NCBI GenBank assembly: GCA_014607495.2
Contig: CP053156.1
Location: forward strand, 1,612,001 to 1,676,000
Direction of reading: 5' to 3'
Origin: Carposina sasakii
Taxonomy: Eukaryota > Arthropoda > Insecta > Lepidoptera > Carposinidae
DNA length: 64,000 bases
Positions 46,541-58,064 of the stretch are shown here, in pieces. The translations under genes were made by a program, and so were the position numbers. Below the pieces are notes generated by a model. That model was given only the letters and a program-made list of their open reading frames with translations. It ran no database searches and was not told the origin of the DNA. Every line of letters begins with the position of its first letter. Position 1 is the stretch's first letter.

Positions 46541-47060
46541 TCTTACTCACAAATTAAAATTACCGGTAGATATAAGAAACAATTAGGTATTTTCCCAATA
46601 TTGATGGTGCAATTCAGATGCAGTTCCAAATAAGGGCCTCATAACATGAATCATCAAGTCTCGTGGATGGACATGACGCATCACTCGAACGGTCATGCTA
46701 ACAAAACGATTGAGTACATAAGAGATTTTAGCGATTATTAGCGAACGGTATCAAGGATTTTCAGCTAGACTTGTTCGGTGACTTGACAAGTCACACTTGT
46801 ATCTATTCGTCATCCAATAGGGAGGGAACTAGCGACTACCTGAGCGGGGAAAAGAGATATAAAAAGTGATTACAGTTTAGACAAATGACCTAACCCTAAA
46901 ATTTCAACCCGATGAGTTGATCTATTGCGACAAAGTGCTATTGACCAAAATCCTTAACACAGGAGAGCCTATAGGTAATGATAATTCTGAGTAATAATTG
47001 TGATCATGTTATCCGTATGTTAAAATTGTACAAAATTAATTTGATTTCATTTTACCCATA
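46541..47060. other. Non-coding stretch, no gene seen
   Basis: No exon or shared repeat seen. Confidence 0.5.
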
Positions 47061-47318
47061 CTAAAGTATTCACACACACATATACATATTCACACACTTC
47101 ACAACACATTGACCTAATCCCACACTAAGATCCCTAAGGTCTTGTGTCGTGGGTACTAGGCAACGGTATATAAATACATAGATAAGTATATAAACATCCA
47201 TGACTCGGAAACAAACATCGATATTCATCACTTCAATGTTTGCACCTACCGGGATTCGAACCCAGGACCTATGGCGTCGCAGGCAGGGCCACTACCAACT
47301 ACACCAATCGGCCGTCTT
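47061..47318 (-). mobile_element. tRNA-headed SINE, minus strand
   Basis: On the minus strand the head runs GGCCGATTGGTGTAGTTGGT (A-box) ... GGGTTCGAATCCCGG (B-box), then a body ending near the CACACA-rich tail at 47074-47100. Confidence 0.7.
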
Positions 47319-47689
47319 ATATTCGGTATTCTAATAATAAATCGTGACATTAACACCCACAATTTATTCGATTTAGAAATGTCTGCAAATTACAACATCT
47401 AATGTTAAGGTCAATAGGTAGAGGAAGGAAAATCAATAAGTACAGCTATATTGCGACAAGATATAGTTTCCTCCTCTTTTATTATTCCTAAATACTTATA
47501 TCAAATAAAGTTGATTTCACTCCTTCTTTCACTATCTACGACTGCTTTACCTACAGACAAAGAGGTAGGTGCAAGTATCTAATAAATCAGACTAATGTAA
47601 ACTCTTGTTAAAACATTATTTAAAAAATCCTTAGTCCTGATCCTTTTGATACACATGTTCGCGGGTGATCGTTGGACACCAAAGAGTGG

Positions 47690-47815
47690 AATAGACCGAA
47701 TGCGGGAGGCGCTGCTACCTACCTTCCGAAAACCCTTAATGGTCTCTTACGATACCCACAGGCAGACAGACAGGGTAGTGCTAATTCTACTCTGCCAACA
47801 CCACACAGCAAAGCT
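47690..47815 (-). mobile_element. RTE-like LINE fragment
   Basis: Reverse-orientation piece matching 1-125 (GGGAGGCGCTGCTACC; CGATACCCACAGGCAG). Confidence 0.55.
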
Positions 47816-48448
47816 GACACCACACGTTCATATTATCATAGTAAGATTATAGTTCCGTTAAACTTTATGATCGTTTCTGCATCCGAGTCAGCGAGAACTA
47901 CTTAGTAGGAGGTACCCTAGTCAGTCACACATTAGGTATGCAGCACCACACTCACTCAAGTGGCAGGACATTGCTCCCGATCCCTCGATGGAGTCTTGCC
48001 CAGTATGGCTTGGCAAATCTTGCCTAGTCTTGTTAAGGGACTTTAAATAGGTAAATGCGGTTTTAAACTTGACTATATTACGGCTGTTTTATCGTGTCAT
48101 GTAGGAAATACAGTTATGTCTATGTTGCATAGTGTGATATAGACACTACGATTTTTTCCAAAAATGGTATTGCACGGAAAAGTTTAATTTTAATATAGTT
48201 AATCTATACATATATGTAACGGGTCGCTGTCTGTACATGGAAGATTTATGAGAAAAAATATTATAGGAGACCTTTATCAACGCAATAGTACCCAAAAGAA
48301 TGATTTTTGCTTGATTTTTGGAATTTTTGTCTGTTTGTCGGATTGTCTGTGCGTTTGTGCACGCTAATCTCAGAAACGGCTGAACCGATTTCGATGCAGT
48401 TTTCAGGAATATATTGTGACAGGTCCCACCAAACATAACTAACTTACT

Positions 48449-48860
48449 TTTTTAACCGACTTCAAAAAGAGAGGTTATCAATTCGTCTGTATGTTTTTAA
48501 TTTTTATGTGTGTTACCTCAGAACTCCGTCATTTATGAACCGATTTCAATTTTTTTTATAGTTGGTCATGGTATACTTCCAGGTTGGTCCCATATTCACC
48601 ACATCAGGATCTGATGATGGGATCTTGGAGAAATCGAGGGCAATCCTCGAATATTGTAGGCACATGTAGTCTGTTTTTATACTTTTACTGAGTGTTTTGA
48701 TCACCTACATATAAAACATAACATCTGATGATGGAATCTCTAAGGAATCTAGGGATATCCTCAAATATAAAAGGCACGAGTAGTCGTTTTTAGATTTTTA
48801 TAGAGAATTTTGGTCAGCTACACATAATATAAAGGAAACGAGGGTCTGATGATGGAGCCG
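48449..48860 (+). repeat. Interspersed repeat with ATCTGATGATGG internal repeats
   Basis: Begins AACCGACTTCAAAAAGAGAG and contains three spaced units with TCTGATGATGG followed by a ...GAGG/AGGG...ATCCTC block. Single copy in the window; resembles a common moth repeat, from memory. Confidence 0.45.
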
Positions 48861-48874
48861 CCTAAAAACAGATA

Positions 48875-48962
48875 GTGGAACTTTTTAGTAACAAAATCCC
48901 CCTATGGCAGGGGGAGGCCTAGGTCCAGAGTAGTGGACTGCAATAGGCTTATGAAGATGGAG
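48875..48962 (+). mobile_element. RTE-like LINE tail fragment
   Basis: GGGGGAGGCCTAGGTCCAGA...GTGGACTGCAATAGGC, the 3' end of the family at 4735. Confidence 0.55.
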
Positions 48963-49460
48963 ATAATAAAATAATAAATATAATAAATTAAGTCGTGTAA
49001 TTATATGTTCCGTTAAGCCGTGTCCTAAGTAAGATGGTTATGGTAAGAGGAAGAGGTAAAATGATTGGGAACAGGATAGGAAGAAGGAGTGCAATTATAT
49101 GTTGCATATATTGTAAGACGTCAAATTTCGAAGCCTAGTCATTTCTCTCTGTGCCCTTTCGTCATGTGGCCGATTTAATAATTTGCTGGCATCTAAATCT
49201 GACAATATTATGCATATAGTAACATATATTTTAGAAAAATTTTACTTTAGTTTTGGCTCATAGGGGCGGAAGTCGGCTTTTCGTTTAAAAAAATTATATC
49301 TTAACTTTTTATCCCGGGAAAATGTTTTTATCTCGCATAATTTCGACATTTTATTTTTTCTGTAGTCCACGCGGACAGAGTCGCGGGCGTCCACTAATAA
49401 TAATTATGAATAGGTAAATACTGTAGGATACTAACTTAAAATAGATGTAATAAAAAAAAA

Positions 49461-49715
49461 TACAATTTTGGTCGTCAACGTAAAACTACGGAATCTTCGT
49501 CATCACGATCATATTTTTTACCTGGGAAGTGTCTGGTTTCCAAAATCATTAATAGACTTCTGCATAAATGCACATAGACGCGTGTAGCAAGATGAAAAAT
49601 AGTTAATATCTCTATAAAAAAGACAACATAAACACTAGACACTATAAATTTCGATCAAGTCAATAGCAATAAACTTACTTTATTTGATGTATAGAGTACG
49701 TACCCTTCGTTATTG
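49461..49715 (+). mobile_element. MITE family B, decayed copy
   Basis: Follows the copy at 39365 with many deletions of a few bases; both termini are lost. Confidence 0.65.
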
Positions 49716-50097
49716 CATATTTTACGAATATTTTTTATAGTTATCATTAATATTCAGATAAACTGACTCAGACAGAGAATCAATAAAATATCTAATTTTC
49801 GTTCACCGCCTTTTCCATTAATTGGTCATCGACCACAGAGAGACGAGCGTTTTATTGAACATAATTTAAAGCATTTATTTAATCTACAATGTATACTTAA
49901 TTGTTATTTACGTTTCTGGTTAAAAGATGGCCGAAATACCAGTTAACTACGAGAGAATGATCTAGTTGATTAACTACAAGACCTAGCTATTTATAGGTAT
50001 TTATTTTTCCTGTGCTGACGTGGGGCTACACTACATCAACTGCATCTCCTTCCGTGATGTCGTAAGAGTCGACTAAAGAACTCGAGTATTTCTTTTT

Positions 50098-50292
50098 CAG
50101 CCTATTGCCGTCCACTGCTGGACGTAGGCCTCCCTCAGGGCACGCCATCAGGCTACTGCCATAGGGGGGTTTTGCCCATAGCCACCATGCTAGGCAGGCG
50201 GGTTGGTCACCGCAGTCTGATTAATCGCCTCGTACGATGCCCACGAGCTGACATGGAGTGGTGCAAACTCTACTCTACCGGCACCACGCGGC
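50098..50292 (-). mobile_element. RTE-like LINE fragment
   Basis: Minus-strand copy of the 4735 family, from the AGTCCACTGCTGGACG-like 3' end to CACCACGCGG, lacking a middle block. Confidence 0.6.
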
Positions 50293-50390
50293 GACTTGCT
50301 CGCGGCAATTAGCAAGTTGTCTCTTACTATTTACATTTATCTCCGATACTTATACTAAACGTGGCTGTGGTTGGAAGTTCTGGCTACACC

Positions 50391-50708
50391 ATTTCTAAAA
50401 ATATATATACCTACTTATACAGGGTGTAACAAAAAGGGTATATTAAGCGAAAAGCTATGTAAATAGCCCACTATAGAGAATCTATCTACAAAATTTGAGA
50501 CTCAAAATCAAATTTTTATTTTTCAAGATTGTATGAAAATTTTTGAGATATTTAAAAATTCTCCATACTATCGGGAAAAATAAACATGTGATTTCGGGTC
50601 TCAAATTTTGTGGATAGGTTCTCTATAGTGGGCTATTTACATAGCTTTTCGCTTAACATACCCTTTTTGTTACACCCTGTATAAGTAGGTATATATATTT
50701 TTAGAAAT
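50391..50708. mobile_element. MITE family C, copy 2, in a larger hairpin
   Basis: The MITE proper is 50418-50681 (TACAGGGTGTAACAAAAAGG and its complement at the ends). Its two halves pair nearly to the centre with a few mismatches. The flanks outside the MITE (ATTTCTAAAAATATATATAC at left, its complement at right) also pair, so the hairpin is about 318 bp long. Confidence 0.8.
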
Positions 50709-50994
50709 TGCTATCGAAAACTCATTTGAAGACGGTTACCTATATCGGCGCCACGGTATGCCATCGCTCTGTCAATCGTGTCACGTAATGGGGACTTTAC
50801 TAACGTATCATATTCGACACACTTGTACCAATAAAATTATGTTATGAATTAATTATAGCGGAATATTTGCATTGCATTTGCACGTAAAAAAATCTTCTTA
50901 TATTAGTAATTACTAATAAACCTGCCTCTTTTACAGATAACGTTTTTGTAGTACGAAGTGGTTGGATTCGCGGTACCTAAATCTAATCTAGGTA

Positions 50995-51120
50995 ACGGAT
51001 CAATGTTTGTGCACGCTAATCTCAGAAACGGCTGAACCGATTTAGATGCAGTTTTCAGGAATATATTGTGACAGGTCCCATTTAACATATAGGCTACTTT
51101 TTATCCCGGATAATTTCCAA
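50995..51120 (+). mobile_element. Helitron-like fragment (e)
   Basis: Internal piece with CTCAGAAACGGCTGAACCG and TAGGCTACTTTTTATCCCGG; both ends are missing. Confidence 0.5.
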
Positions 51121-52481
51121 TTAATTTACATTAACGACCGCGATCAATGTTAATAATTATTATACCAAATAGGTAGAATATACCTACTCGTAATTCCAAA
51201 ATTAAAATAATCCTGCCAATGAGGACTAACCTGTCATACAAATACATTTTAACGGAACTCAATACAGACGCGTTAAGGTGTTTAAGGTAGAACTTAATAA
51301 CACTGTCAATCCGGTCTTTCCGTTATATCCAACCGCTTCGCATACTAACTTATAACATACAACTATGCAAAACAACTTCGACCTTCTCTCCATTGAAAAC
51401 GAGCATATATTCCTTGCAAAATTGTTAAGTATCGGTACCTATATGTTTTTGACACTTGACTCTACCTCGATTGTGTCTATGTCTTAATTATTGTGTCTTG
51501 ATTGTGGTTGGTCTGTATGTATGTTTGTCAACTTGTGTGCTGTCTCACGGGTATTAAATTAATGTTACACAGTACAGTGCTTCAACAGTTTTAGTGCTCG
51601 GGTAAGATTCGTTTCAGACAGTGAGATAAGGTATAGGTACTACTATTTATTAGGAAACAGACAGGCAAGTACGTAGATGCTCTAAAGTTGCACAAGTTTT
51701 TACAAATAATTTTTTCTATATTTTTACTAAGTATAAGTAGTTCGGATTAGACATTAGTCTAATTTAGAGTAAGTACCTAGAAATGCTCTGTACTTATTTT
51801 TATATTACCTAAGTATAATTTTTTTTGCTTCTTTAACACAAACATCCGCGACTTCGTCCTCGTTTAAGTACTTCTAGAACTTCTATTCTATAGAATGTAG
51901 CATATGCCCTTCTTCGTACTCCCAACTATACCTATGTAGGTAAGTATGCAAAATTTCAAGAACTTAGAGTAATAAAGCGTGACGAGGTAACAAACCAATA
52001 ATCAAACAAACTTACTTATCATTTATAATAAGTAATCTCACTCTGGTGATTTTTTTTTTCATTTCTTAATAAAATTTATAATAAGTATAATTTGTTTAAT
52101 TGCACATGTTACCCTGTTGTTAACAATTTCTCTATACTTGCTTGGCTTGCTGGAAGAGATCTCTGGTAAGAGATAAGCTTGCCATTGTACATGCATCTCT
52201 TCTTTTATGTTGTAATTGTTGTATGCCATATTTCTTTTTGTGTATGTGCAATAATGAATAAGTATTGGATTATGTCATTCTGCGCGGGGCTGGTGAAATT
52301 AAAAACCATCATGTGCAAAATATGCCCTAAGTAACACCTAAGTAAACCAGCAGACATCCCAACATATCCTGTAATTACAGAAGCATTAATTGCACTAATT
52401 ACTAGTATAACAAGCTTTGATAAGCACCTTATATAGCAGCTTTATGCACATTCACCTAAGTAGCTGCCAAGGTCTTATTTA
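51121..52481. other. Non-coding stretch with small repeat tails
   Basis: 52020-52085 is a SINE tail fragment (TCACTCTGGTGATT, then TTTCATTTCTTAATAA). 52140-52262 is a LINE 3' tail like 33300-33385. No exon seen. Confidence 0.5.
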
Positions 52482-52849
52482 TACAGGATGTTTTTTTGTG
52501 GCCACCTTTAACGAAGGGTACGTCTATACATGAAATAAAGTAAGTTTATGCCAAAAAATGCTGGGAAAAAAAAATATTTTTTTAATTCCTTGATCGTGCG
52601 AAATTTATAGTGTCTAGTGTTTATGTTAGTTTTTTTATAGACAGATATTAATTATTTTTCGTGAAAAAATCCTGCTACGCGCGTCTATGTGCATTTATGC
52701 AAAAAAACGCAGTCTATTTACTCAACTTTAGACCCTAATATTTTGGAAACCAGACACTTCCCAGGTATGCTTCCATGGAGAAAAATGATCGTGATGATGA
52801 GGAGATTCCGTAGTTTTCGGGAACGTTGACGACCAAAAATCATCCTGTA
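52482..52849 (-). mobile_element. MITE family B, copy 2 (inverted)
   Basis: Begins TACAGGATGTTTTTTTGTGG and ends CAAAAATCATCCTGTA; the body mirrors 39365-39714. Confidence 0.78.
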
Positions 52850-53027
52850 TAGGTACTCGTATTACCTAGGTATATCTATCCCCGTTATACTAAACGTAGC
52901 TGTGGGATCTCTTTTATAATCGCTTTATTCGGGCTAGCTCAATTTGGGAACATAGTCGTATGTACCTTTTATAGGTATATCCTCTGAGTCCCCTTAGTTT
53001 CAGTTGTATTTTATGTAGTTCATCATC

Positions 53028-53320
53028 ATCATCATTTACAGCCCTGAGAAGTCCACTGTTGGACATAGGCCTCCCCCAACAACCTCCACTCCGACCGGTC
53101 GGAAGCAGCCTTCATCCAACCAACGCCCGCGACCTTGGCCAGGTCGTCCGTCCACCTCGCGGGTGGCCTTCCCACGCTGCGCTTGCCGATACGTGGTATC
53201 CACTCTAGAACTTTCTGACTCCATCGGCCATCAGTTCTTCGAGCTATGTGCCCTGCCCATTGCCACTTCAGCTTGCTGGACCGTTGAGCTATGTCGGTGA
53301 TCTTTGTACGTGATCTTTAT
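53028..53320 (-). pseudogene. RTE reverse transcriptase C-terminal fragment
   Basis: The minus strand reads without a stop through W-Q-W-A-G-H-I-A-R-R-T-D-G-R-W and K-R-S-V-G-R-P-P-A-R-W-T-D-D-L to E-A-Y-V-Q-Q-W-T, then a (CAT)n/(ATG)n tail at 53020-53036. This is the well-known C-terminus of lepidopteran RTE-clade proteins. 5' truncated, so not functional. Confidence 0.88.
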
Positions 53321-53384
53321 GTAGTTACTTAAGCACAATACATTCAAATAAAACTACTCGTAGATTTCGAATTTCACTGCGGAA

Positions 53385-53515
53385 AACAACCCGTCTGCCC
53401 AGTGTGGAGACTTTGGGCAAAAACCCCCTTTAGACAGTAAGTAAGTAGCCTTATGGCGTGCCCTGAGGGAGGCCTGCATCCAGCAGAGAAGACTGCAGTA
53501 GGCTGATGTGTGTGT
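53385..53515 (+). mobile_element. RTE-like LINE tail fragment
   Basis: AACCCGTCTGCCCAGTGTGG to the GACTGCAGTAGGCTGATG end; a diverged copy of the 4735 family. Confidence 0.55.
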
Positions 53516-53789
53516 ACCTACTTACCACCAGTGATGACCTCCGACCGTATTTCGGTCAAGGCGACCAATCTCTACGGAGATTGGCCAGGTACGCAGGAGA
53601 TATTATAGTGCACAAGTGTGTGTGCACACACAGATGCACTCTCTATTCCGTTACTCTTATAGTCCGATGGTACGGAAAGCCGACACGACCGGAGAGAGAT
53701 CAGGCGCAGGACCAACGGTTTTACGTGCTTTCCGAGGCTCGAGCTAAGTGACAATTTTGCAACATCAAAATCTGTACATGAAATAAATT

Positions 53790-53880
53790 CATTGGTATGG
53801 GCCCGTGACTGGGATCGAACTTACGCCTCCCTCTTGGAAGGTGCACGTCTTAACCACTGGGCTATCACCGCTATAACCTT
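53790..53880 (-). mobile_element. tRNA-like SINE head, minus strand
   Basis: The minus strand shows AGCCCAGTGGTTAAGACG (A-box region) and AGTTCGATCCCAGTC (B-box). The acceptor-stem ends do not pair well, so a SINE or tRNA pseudogene is likelier than a working tRNA. Confidence 0.6.
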
Positions 53881-55506
53881 CCCTTCCTTATTACCACCAG
53901 TACCTGTATTTAATCCTATTAACAACTGTACTCCATTTTAAAAACATGTAAGAATGCTAGTATCTATGTAAATTGAAAGTCACACTTAGAATATATTTGA
54001 ATTTGCTTTAAATGGTGAATAAATGTTGCAATGATTTTGTTCTCAGGTGCGATTAACTACAGGATTATACAAATTAATGAAGCATTAGAATAAGTAAAAC
54101 ATTTTTAGATCATTCACGTTCGCGATATGTTAAAATGTGAAGCAGTCATAGGTACTATTATAGGCAATATAGTGTTCAGCCAGAGTATTATGTATCTAAG
54201 TTGCATTGCAGAATGCTATTTATTCTCCCGCCAAGGCGAGATTTTGATCCAACCATGTGAAATTAGTGAAAATCTATCTAAATAAGACTACTGCAATTCT
54301 CATAATTAAAAAGCCAGACTGCCCAAAAATAACTAATGTTCGAATTTAGCGAGTCGGGGGCCATGAGAAATCCAGACTGATTTTTCCAATAATGGGTAAC
54401 CACTCTTTGTTCACGATAATACCGTCTGTTTCTCATAACTTCATAAGAGCATAAGAGTTCTCAAGCTGTACCGGACAATAGAGGTTAAAAACCACATCGA
54501 ACCGCACTTTGAACCCAGCACATTTGCATAGCTTGTCGATCGATCAATCGAGACAAAGGCGACCATTAGCCTTACGACACTACTTAAGGCGACGTGCTTC
54601 GGTTGAACTTGTAAAGCCACTTATTTTCAATAATTTTCCACTTTGTATAAGTAAGCATAAAAAGTACCATGACGGCTGATCGTACTACGAGTATATTGTG
54701 ATATCGTATTTCAAATAATAAACATCAAAGTTTCTGAGAATGTGAACATGTTTGTTACTCTATCATGTAAAAAGTTATCCACGGATTTTGATTGGCAGTA
54801 GGTTTATAGGTGCATCAGAATAATACAAGAAATATCGACGGAAAATTTTCCACTAAGAGTAGGATCGTTACTCTTTCTTTTATCTTAAAAAAAAAAAAAC
54901 TTTTAATTGTGCAATTTTGTGCATGAAAAAAACGCCAATAACGTAACGCAGGTACAGATTATCATATTATACCTATACATTACTTATGTCAAGGCATCAA
55001 CGAAAACGATCCATAAATAAAGGTTGCAGAGATGATTGTATGAATGATTGATGGTGCTAAACTTTGGTACATTACGTAACTATTATTTTCAATTAGCGTT
55101 GCTTATGTAGCATGATTTTGTTTCTTAACAGCCTATTTTCCTAGCCAACAACATTTGAAACATAAACTAATAACAATTATCTGATGATCCAACGTAGCAA
55201 AGGCGTTGATAGTCTTTCACGAATATGCAACAACATTAATGTCAGATTCTTTATTTCAAATTTCGGATTATTGTAATTGGCTGTAAATTTGATAAATTTT
55301 GTAATAAAACTATCTAGTTTTTAAACTCGAATTATCAGTGGTCTAATGCTCCTTAACAAATTATGTTACTCTTAAAAGCATATACCTACGTTTTGCATAC
55401 TTCTGTTTCTAAAACTACCAACTTACTTCCTATTCATGTTCTAAGTCATTAACTTAGGAAGACTTAGCTTTCTCTCTGAATAACATATGCATAGATATAT
55501 TCATAA
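53881..55506. other. Non-coding stretch, no gene seen
   Basis: No exon or shared repeat seen. Confidence 0.5.
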
Positions 55507-55824
55507 CTAGTGGACGCCCGCGAATCCGTCCGCGTGGTCTACAGAAAAAAAAACAAAATATCGAAATTATCCGTGATAAAAACTATTTTCCCGGGATAAA
55601 AAGTAGCCTATATGTTAAGTGGGACCTGTCACAATATATTCCTGAAAACTGCATCGAAATCGGTTCAGCCGTTTCTGAGATTAGCGTGCACAAACGCACC
55701 GACAAACAGACAAAAATCATTGTTTTGGGTACTATTGCGTTGATAAAGGTATTCTATAATATTTTTTCTTATATATCTTCCATGTACAGACAGCGATCCG
55801 TTACATTTTTATTATATGTATAGA
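55507..55824 (-). mobile_element. Helitron-like element (f), full length
   Basis: Read on the minus strand it starts TCTATACATATAATAAAAAT and ends with GTAGACCACGCGGAC, ATTCGCGGGCGTCCACTAG|T. About 318 bp, no ORF. It is flanked by A and T as expected for Helitron insertion, and serves as the reference copy for pieces (a) to (e). Confidence 0.6.
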
Positions 55825-56926
55825 TATGTAAGTACGAGTATAGGTATCCAACAATTTATAAAAGAAATTGATATCGGTGTCTAATGAAATTTCATATAGT
55901 AGAGCATATTTTCTTTCAAAACCTTTTTTTATTCATAACCACGAATAACATACCTACTGTCACATCGTGCAAAAGCTACTTCTACAACATAGAACTAAAA
56001 GGCCACAAAAGGACTACATTCGACACAATAAGCTATGATTAATTTTCAACTTTCTACAGAGCTTTAAGCTTCAGGCCGTGTCCTAAGCCACTACATATAC
56101 CAGAGAGCTTGTACACTTTCTACTACATAGTACAAGGTGAGCCGCCTACACTTATCCACCCTGGGCTCCAGTTCGCTTTTAGACTGCATGGCTGTATTGT
56201 TAGTCAGTTGCTTAAGGTGTTTATAGATATGGGAAGTAAGGTATTAACGATATCATAGATTGGTGTTGGTTGGCCGATGGTGTACCATAAGATTAATTGT
56301 TAGTTCGCCTGTCAATAAAATAAAACAAAAAATGTATCCAAATATATATATAAAAAATTTAAAAAACCTTAGATAGGTAGTGATATAACTTCCATTTAAC
56401 CAAATAATCCTGTTTCTGTAACTTTCAAACCAAGACCAATTGTTTAGACGGTAACCCGACATTTCAGCAAATAAGCACATCAATTTTATTATCAGCAATA
56501 ACCTCATTCAAAGAAAAAACCCGACTGCCTAATTTTGATCCTGCCCAAGTAGCATTACCTGCAAGACACGATATGATAAACCGATTTATCGACATTTAGC
56601 CTGTCAAAATACGATACCTAAATATAGCCGGTATGTTGAATTTTTTATAGAGACGATACGATATCCACGATGCGTGGTCATGCTAGGGGGGCTGGAGTGT
56701 CTCACGACTAATAACACCTACCTCTCAAGCTCAAATGTGACAGACCGCTTAGGCTCTATAGCGTGCCAAAGAAATATACACGCAAACATACATTCGAAAA
56801 ACATAACCCTCCTTCTAGCGCAGTCGGGTAAAAATACAAACTAATCAAATCTACCAGCACCTTTTATGTGGCGGGAGATACCATTGTCACTGAAGAAACC
56901 GTCACGGCATCTGGTCGAGTGTTTGT
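55825..56926. other. Non-coding stretch, no gene seen
   Basis: No exon or shared repeat seen. Confidence 0.5.
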
Positions 56927-57307
56927 TCAGTGCTCACTCAGTCTTGTTCTCGTACAGAAGTCGCACTGATCGATGTTGGTAACTTCTCGAGAATAGACAC
57001 ATCTAGAGAATACAACATAATAAATGTTATAGTTAAACTATAGTCCAAGAAAGAATTTACAAATTTGTTAACTTCATTGATGTCGTCTTCGGAATTCGAC
57101 AATTTTAATGTGATGTGCTAATATTAAGCTCTGACCAATGTAATGAACTTTAAAAAAAACTTATTTATGTTTTTTCATAATGACGTCCAAGCGTGGTATA
57201 AATTAATTAAAAGTGCAGTGAAGTGTAATAGACCTTAGTGAAAATGCAATTGATTATTAATGATGGACTGGCTCTATGCACTTTAACAGGCCAGATGGAG
57301 TTAGCAG
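56927..57307 (+). other. Possible first exon of an unidentified gene
   Basis: Two initiator-like TCAGT words (56927, 56938), then leader-like DNA, then ATG at 57244 with 21 codons (M-Q-L-I-I-N-D-G-L-A-L-C start) up to a donor GCAG|GTTTGT at 57308. Unspliced the frame stops after 46 codons. Local DNA is unique and less AT-rich. It might be an alternative first exon of the same gene as the 38.4-kb candidate. Not recognised. Confidence 0.3.
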
Positions 57308-57588
57308 GTTTGTGCTTAACTTACTTTTATTTCATAGTAAATTATGATGTTAAGCTTACGAAAAGAATAAAAATAGTGTAAAAGAATTGAATAAATAGAT
57401 TAGTGTTAAAAATCATCTAGTAGCTTAATTTACCACTGGCTTTTTGATATAAAGTATAATAGCTTATTGCTTATGTAAGAACTGAAATGATAATCCGCCC
57501 TGTAAAATAACACTGACTATAAGCAAGTCAGAAGTAGAATAAAACTTAAAAGTTATCTTTTGTAGTACTTGTACCCAACGCATACCTA

Positions 57589-58064
57589 TACAGGGTGTGT
57601 GTGACAGCCAGGCAAATACTGAAATACTGAACAAATACGATTGTTTTTGAGTTATACGTCAGTGTTATTACTCGCAGGAAATGCATTTTTAATTTGATTA
57701 TCCGCAATGTTTGCTTTCCGCGCTAATTGTATCGGGCGATCCTGTGACTAGTTAAATGGGCTTATTGGTTATTGTGTGGTAAATAAGTGTTTTTTGGATC
57801 ACTAGTGATTCTCTATTTGGGTTGATAAGTTAATTGAACTATTTAGAGGGCAACTTTTTTTTTATCATTCAGAGTTTAAAATTTTGTTTTTAGCTCATTA
57901 TTTAAAGCCTACTTAAACGAACTATACTTTTTTTCCTGAAAAAATTTAAATAAAGTCAAAAAATTTTGGAATTTTCCTGCGAAAATTTGCAGTGGTTTTC
58001 AATTTAGAATCATGGTCTGAAGTCGCCATATCAATATTTGCCTGGCTGTCACTTCCACCCTGTA
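57589..58064 (-). mobile_element. Mariner-like MITE, family A, copy 2
   Basis: Inverted copy of 13852-14329. Terminal repeats TACAGGGTGTGTGTGACAGC / TGACAGCCAGGCAAATATTG-type. The flanks add CCTA outside the ends on both sides in mirror form. Confidence 0.8.

Larger units (their letters stand above)
48203..49396 (+). mobile_element. Helitron-like element (d), split by later insertions
   Basis: 5' part 48203-48435 (from TCTATACATATATGTAACGG) and 3' part about 49305-49396 (to GTCCACGCGGAC, GGGCGTCCACTAA). The ~870 bp between them hold another repeat and an RTE piece. The 5' part keeps words missing in other copies (CCTTTATCAACGCAATAGTA). Confidence 0.5.

Noticed and set aside
48481..48860. Spaced TCTGATGATGG units as a possible CRISPR-like array
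   Set aside because: Only three irregular units in a eukaryotic repeat, with spacers of unlike length; part of an interspersed repeat.
53506..53751. 81-codon plus-strand frame next to an RTE tail
   Set aside because: Overlaps the end of an RTE fragment and has no motif; likely chance.
53795..53877. tRNA-like sequence on the minus strand
   Set aside because: The acceptor-stem ends do not pair properly, so a functional tRNA is unlikely.
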